Source of the DNA: Actinomycetes bacterium
GTDB lineage: Bacteria; Actinomycetota; Coriobacteriia; WRKU01
Direction: 5' to 3'
NCBI GenBank assembly: GCA_009781565.1
Contig: WQXV01000069.1
Coordinates: 1 to 6,157 of the forward strand
Length of the DNA stretch: 6,157 bases
Part shown: in pieces, positions 5,263 to 6,157 of the stretch
How the letters are laid out: the number at the start of each line of letters is the position of its first letter
Numbering within the stretch: position 1 is the first letter of the stretch
Made by a program: the position numbers and the translations under genes
Notes under the pieces: generated by a model
The model's database searches: none
Told to the model about the DNA's origin: nothing
Seen by the model: only the letters and a program-made list of their open reading frames with translations

Positions 5263-6157
5263 TTATAACTCTGAAGCTGCTTTCGCTTCCTCCATGAGTG
5301 TTTGCATCTCATCGAGTCCTTCTTGGACACCGATGTTGCCAGCCAAGATCTTTTGTGAGACCTTCGCGACGATGTCAGCAAAATCATCGACCCACACGAT
5401 GACCGGATAGCCACGTGAGTTGGCGGCCTGCAGACCGAACTGCTCCCAATACGGATAGAGCGCAAGAAGCTCATCGTCATTGTACAGATCGGACCAGATG
5501 GGCAGCGAGCCGATCTCGAGCGAGCGCTCTTTATCGAACTCTTTGCTCGACATGTACTCGATATACTTCCACGCCGCGTCCTTGTTCTGCGAGGTGGTGG
5601 TGATCGCCATCGCCTCAGGAAGGGTCAAGACGACTTGCTCGGCACCGGTCTTTGAGACCGAGTAGGGAGCGACCGCGATATCTCCGACGATCTTGGACAT
5701 GTCCGCGTTGTTGCTGTCCGCATAGACACCAGGCCATGCTTGCAAGAACAGCGGGAAGTCGCCGATGAAGAACGATTGGGCGACCTCTTCATAGTCAATG
5801 GTCAGAGATGAGGGACCGAATACCTTGTCCTCATAGGCCTCTGCCAACCAGGTGTAGGCTTCCAGAGCACCGGGATCGGTCCCGATGACCGGGTTACCAT
5901 CCGCATCGACGAACTCTCCGCCGAAGCTGTAGACGACGAACATCAGCTGGTTGGTACCCATCTGCTCTTGCTTGTAGGTATCCAGATAGGCGATGTCGCC
6001 GCGTGTCTTTGCCAGCTCTGAGACCTCGGCCCATGTCTTAGGCGCGGCCTCGACACCCAGATCATCGAGCATCGCGGAGTTATACATATAGAACCGCGTG
6101 TCGTTGTTCCAGGTGATGCCGTAGTAGTTACCATCTGCCGAGAACAGATCGAGAAGA
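5263..6157 (-). CDS. Carbohydrate ABC transporter solute-binding protein, N-terminus outside window
   Basis: The frame is open from the right edge to the TAA at 5263-5265, giving 298 complete codons. About the first 130 residues, including the expected lipoprotein or Sec signal, lie beyond the window. The ATG at 6087 is internal: the frame before it reads DGNYYGITWNNDTRFYMYN, the typical hinge-region block of family 1 extracellular solute-binding proteins. Further family signs are APKTWAEV after the DLGV segment, the AWPGVYAD stretch, EAMAITTTSQNKDAAWKYIEYM (the usual place where crystallised relatives have a ligand-side helix), and a C-terminal helix ending AKAASEL. Tryptophans and tyrosines are frequent, as usual in sugar-binding clefts. 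The protein would sit outside the membrane and deliver substrate to the MalF/MalG-type pair. Ligand cannot be read; the linked GatZ-family gene hints at a sugar or polyol giving tagatose or fructose phosphates. Confidence 0.93.
   Translation of the reverse strand, partial: LLDLFSADGNYYGITWNNDTRFYMYNSAMLDDLGVEAAPKTWAEVSELAKTRGDIAYLDTYKQEQMGTNQLMFVVYSFGGEFVDADGNPVIGTDPGALEAYTWLAEAYEDKVFGPSSLTIDYEEVAQSFFIGDFPLFLQAWPGVYADSNNADMSKIVGDIAVAPYSVSKTGAEQVVLTLPEAMAITTTSQNKDAAWKYIEYMSSKEFDKERSLEIGSLPIWSDLYNDDELLALYPYWEQFGLQAANSRGYPVIVWVDDFADIVAKVSQKILAGNIGVQEGLDEMQTLMEEAKAASEL

Noticed and set aside
5202..5480. Minus-strand open frame overlapping the end of the binding-protein gene
   Set aside because: It is out of frame with the clear binding-protein sequence, and arginine/serine-rich in the manner of a shadow.
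1..6157. tRNA, rRNA, CRISPR array, insertion sequence ends, phage or defence genes
   Set aside because: No cloverleaf, regularly spaced repeats, transposase motifs or related coding sequence were seen on either strand.

Overview
The window looks like bacterial chromosome of moderate GC, about half to mid-50s percent by eye. All genes are on the minus strand and are read from right to left. Shine-Dalgarno sites, a TAATG stop/start overlap and a possible leaderless promoter fit a bacterium. The lineage cannot be fixed from this window: Actinobacteriota, Chloroflexota and Spirochaetota all carry this kind of carbohydrate ABC/GatZ cluster, and I do not choose between them.

From right to left: the C-terminal two thirds of a carbohydrate-type ABC solute-binding protein (5263-6157, cut by the right edge); a 180-base gap holding three hairpins; a MalF-like permease (4063-5082); a MalG-like permease joined to it by a TAATG overlap (3227-4063); and, after 9 bases, a GatZ/KbaZ-family protein (1862-3217). 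These four make one tight operon for taking up a carbohydrate and starting its breakdown. No transport ATPase is present, so one must be supplied from elsewhere. After a 116-base gap comes a HAD phosphatase or beta-phosphoglucomutase-like enzyme (1038-1745) with a possible leaderless promoter. After a further gap of about 170 bases, with an extended -10 promoter, comes a secreted beta-propeller repeat protein (1-869). It runs off the left edge and is probably a separate transcription unit.

A likely scheme is that the binding protein captures a sugar or polyol outside the membrane and the two permeases import it using a shared ATPase. The GatZ-family enzyme then acts on a ketohexose phosphate, and the HAD enzyme may act on a sugar phosphate in the same pathway. 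No GatY/KbaY aldolase partner is seen, so a stand-alone epimerase role for the GatZ protein is worth testing.

The most unusual feature is at RNA level. The gap between binding protein and permease holds a 16-pair stem closed by a GUGA tetraloop, fully paired only in the minus-strand transcript because it uses two G-U pairs. Two more hairpins lie in the same gap, one of them touching the binding-protein stop codon. This resembles in principle the malE-malF gap, where hairpins let the binding protein be made in excess. I saw no tRNA, rRNA, CRISPR array, insertion sequence or clear U-tailed terminator.
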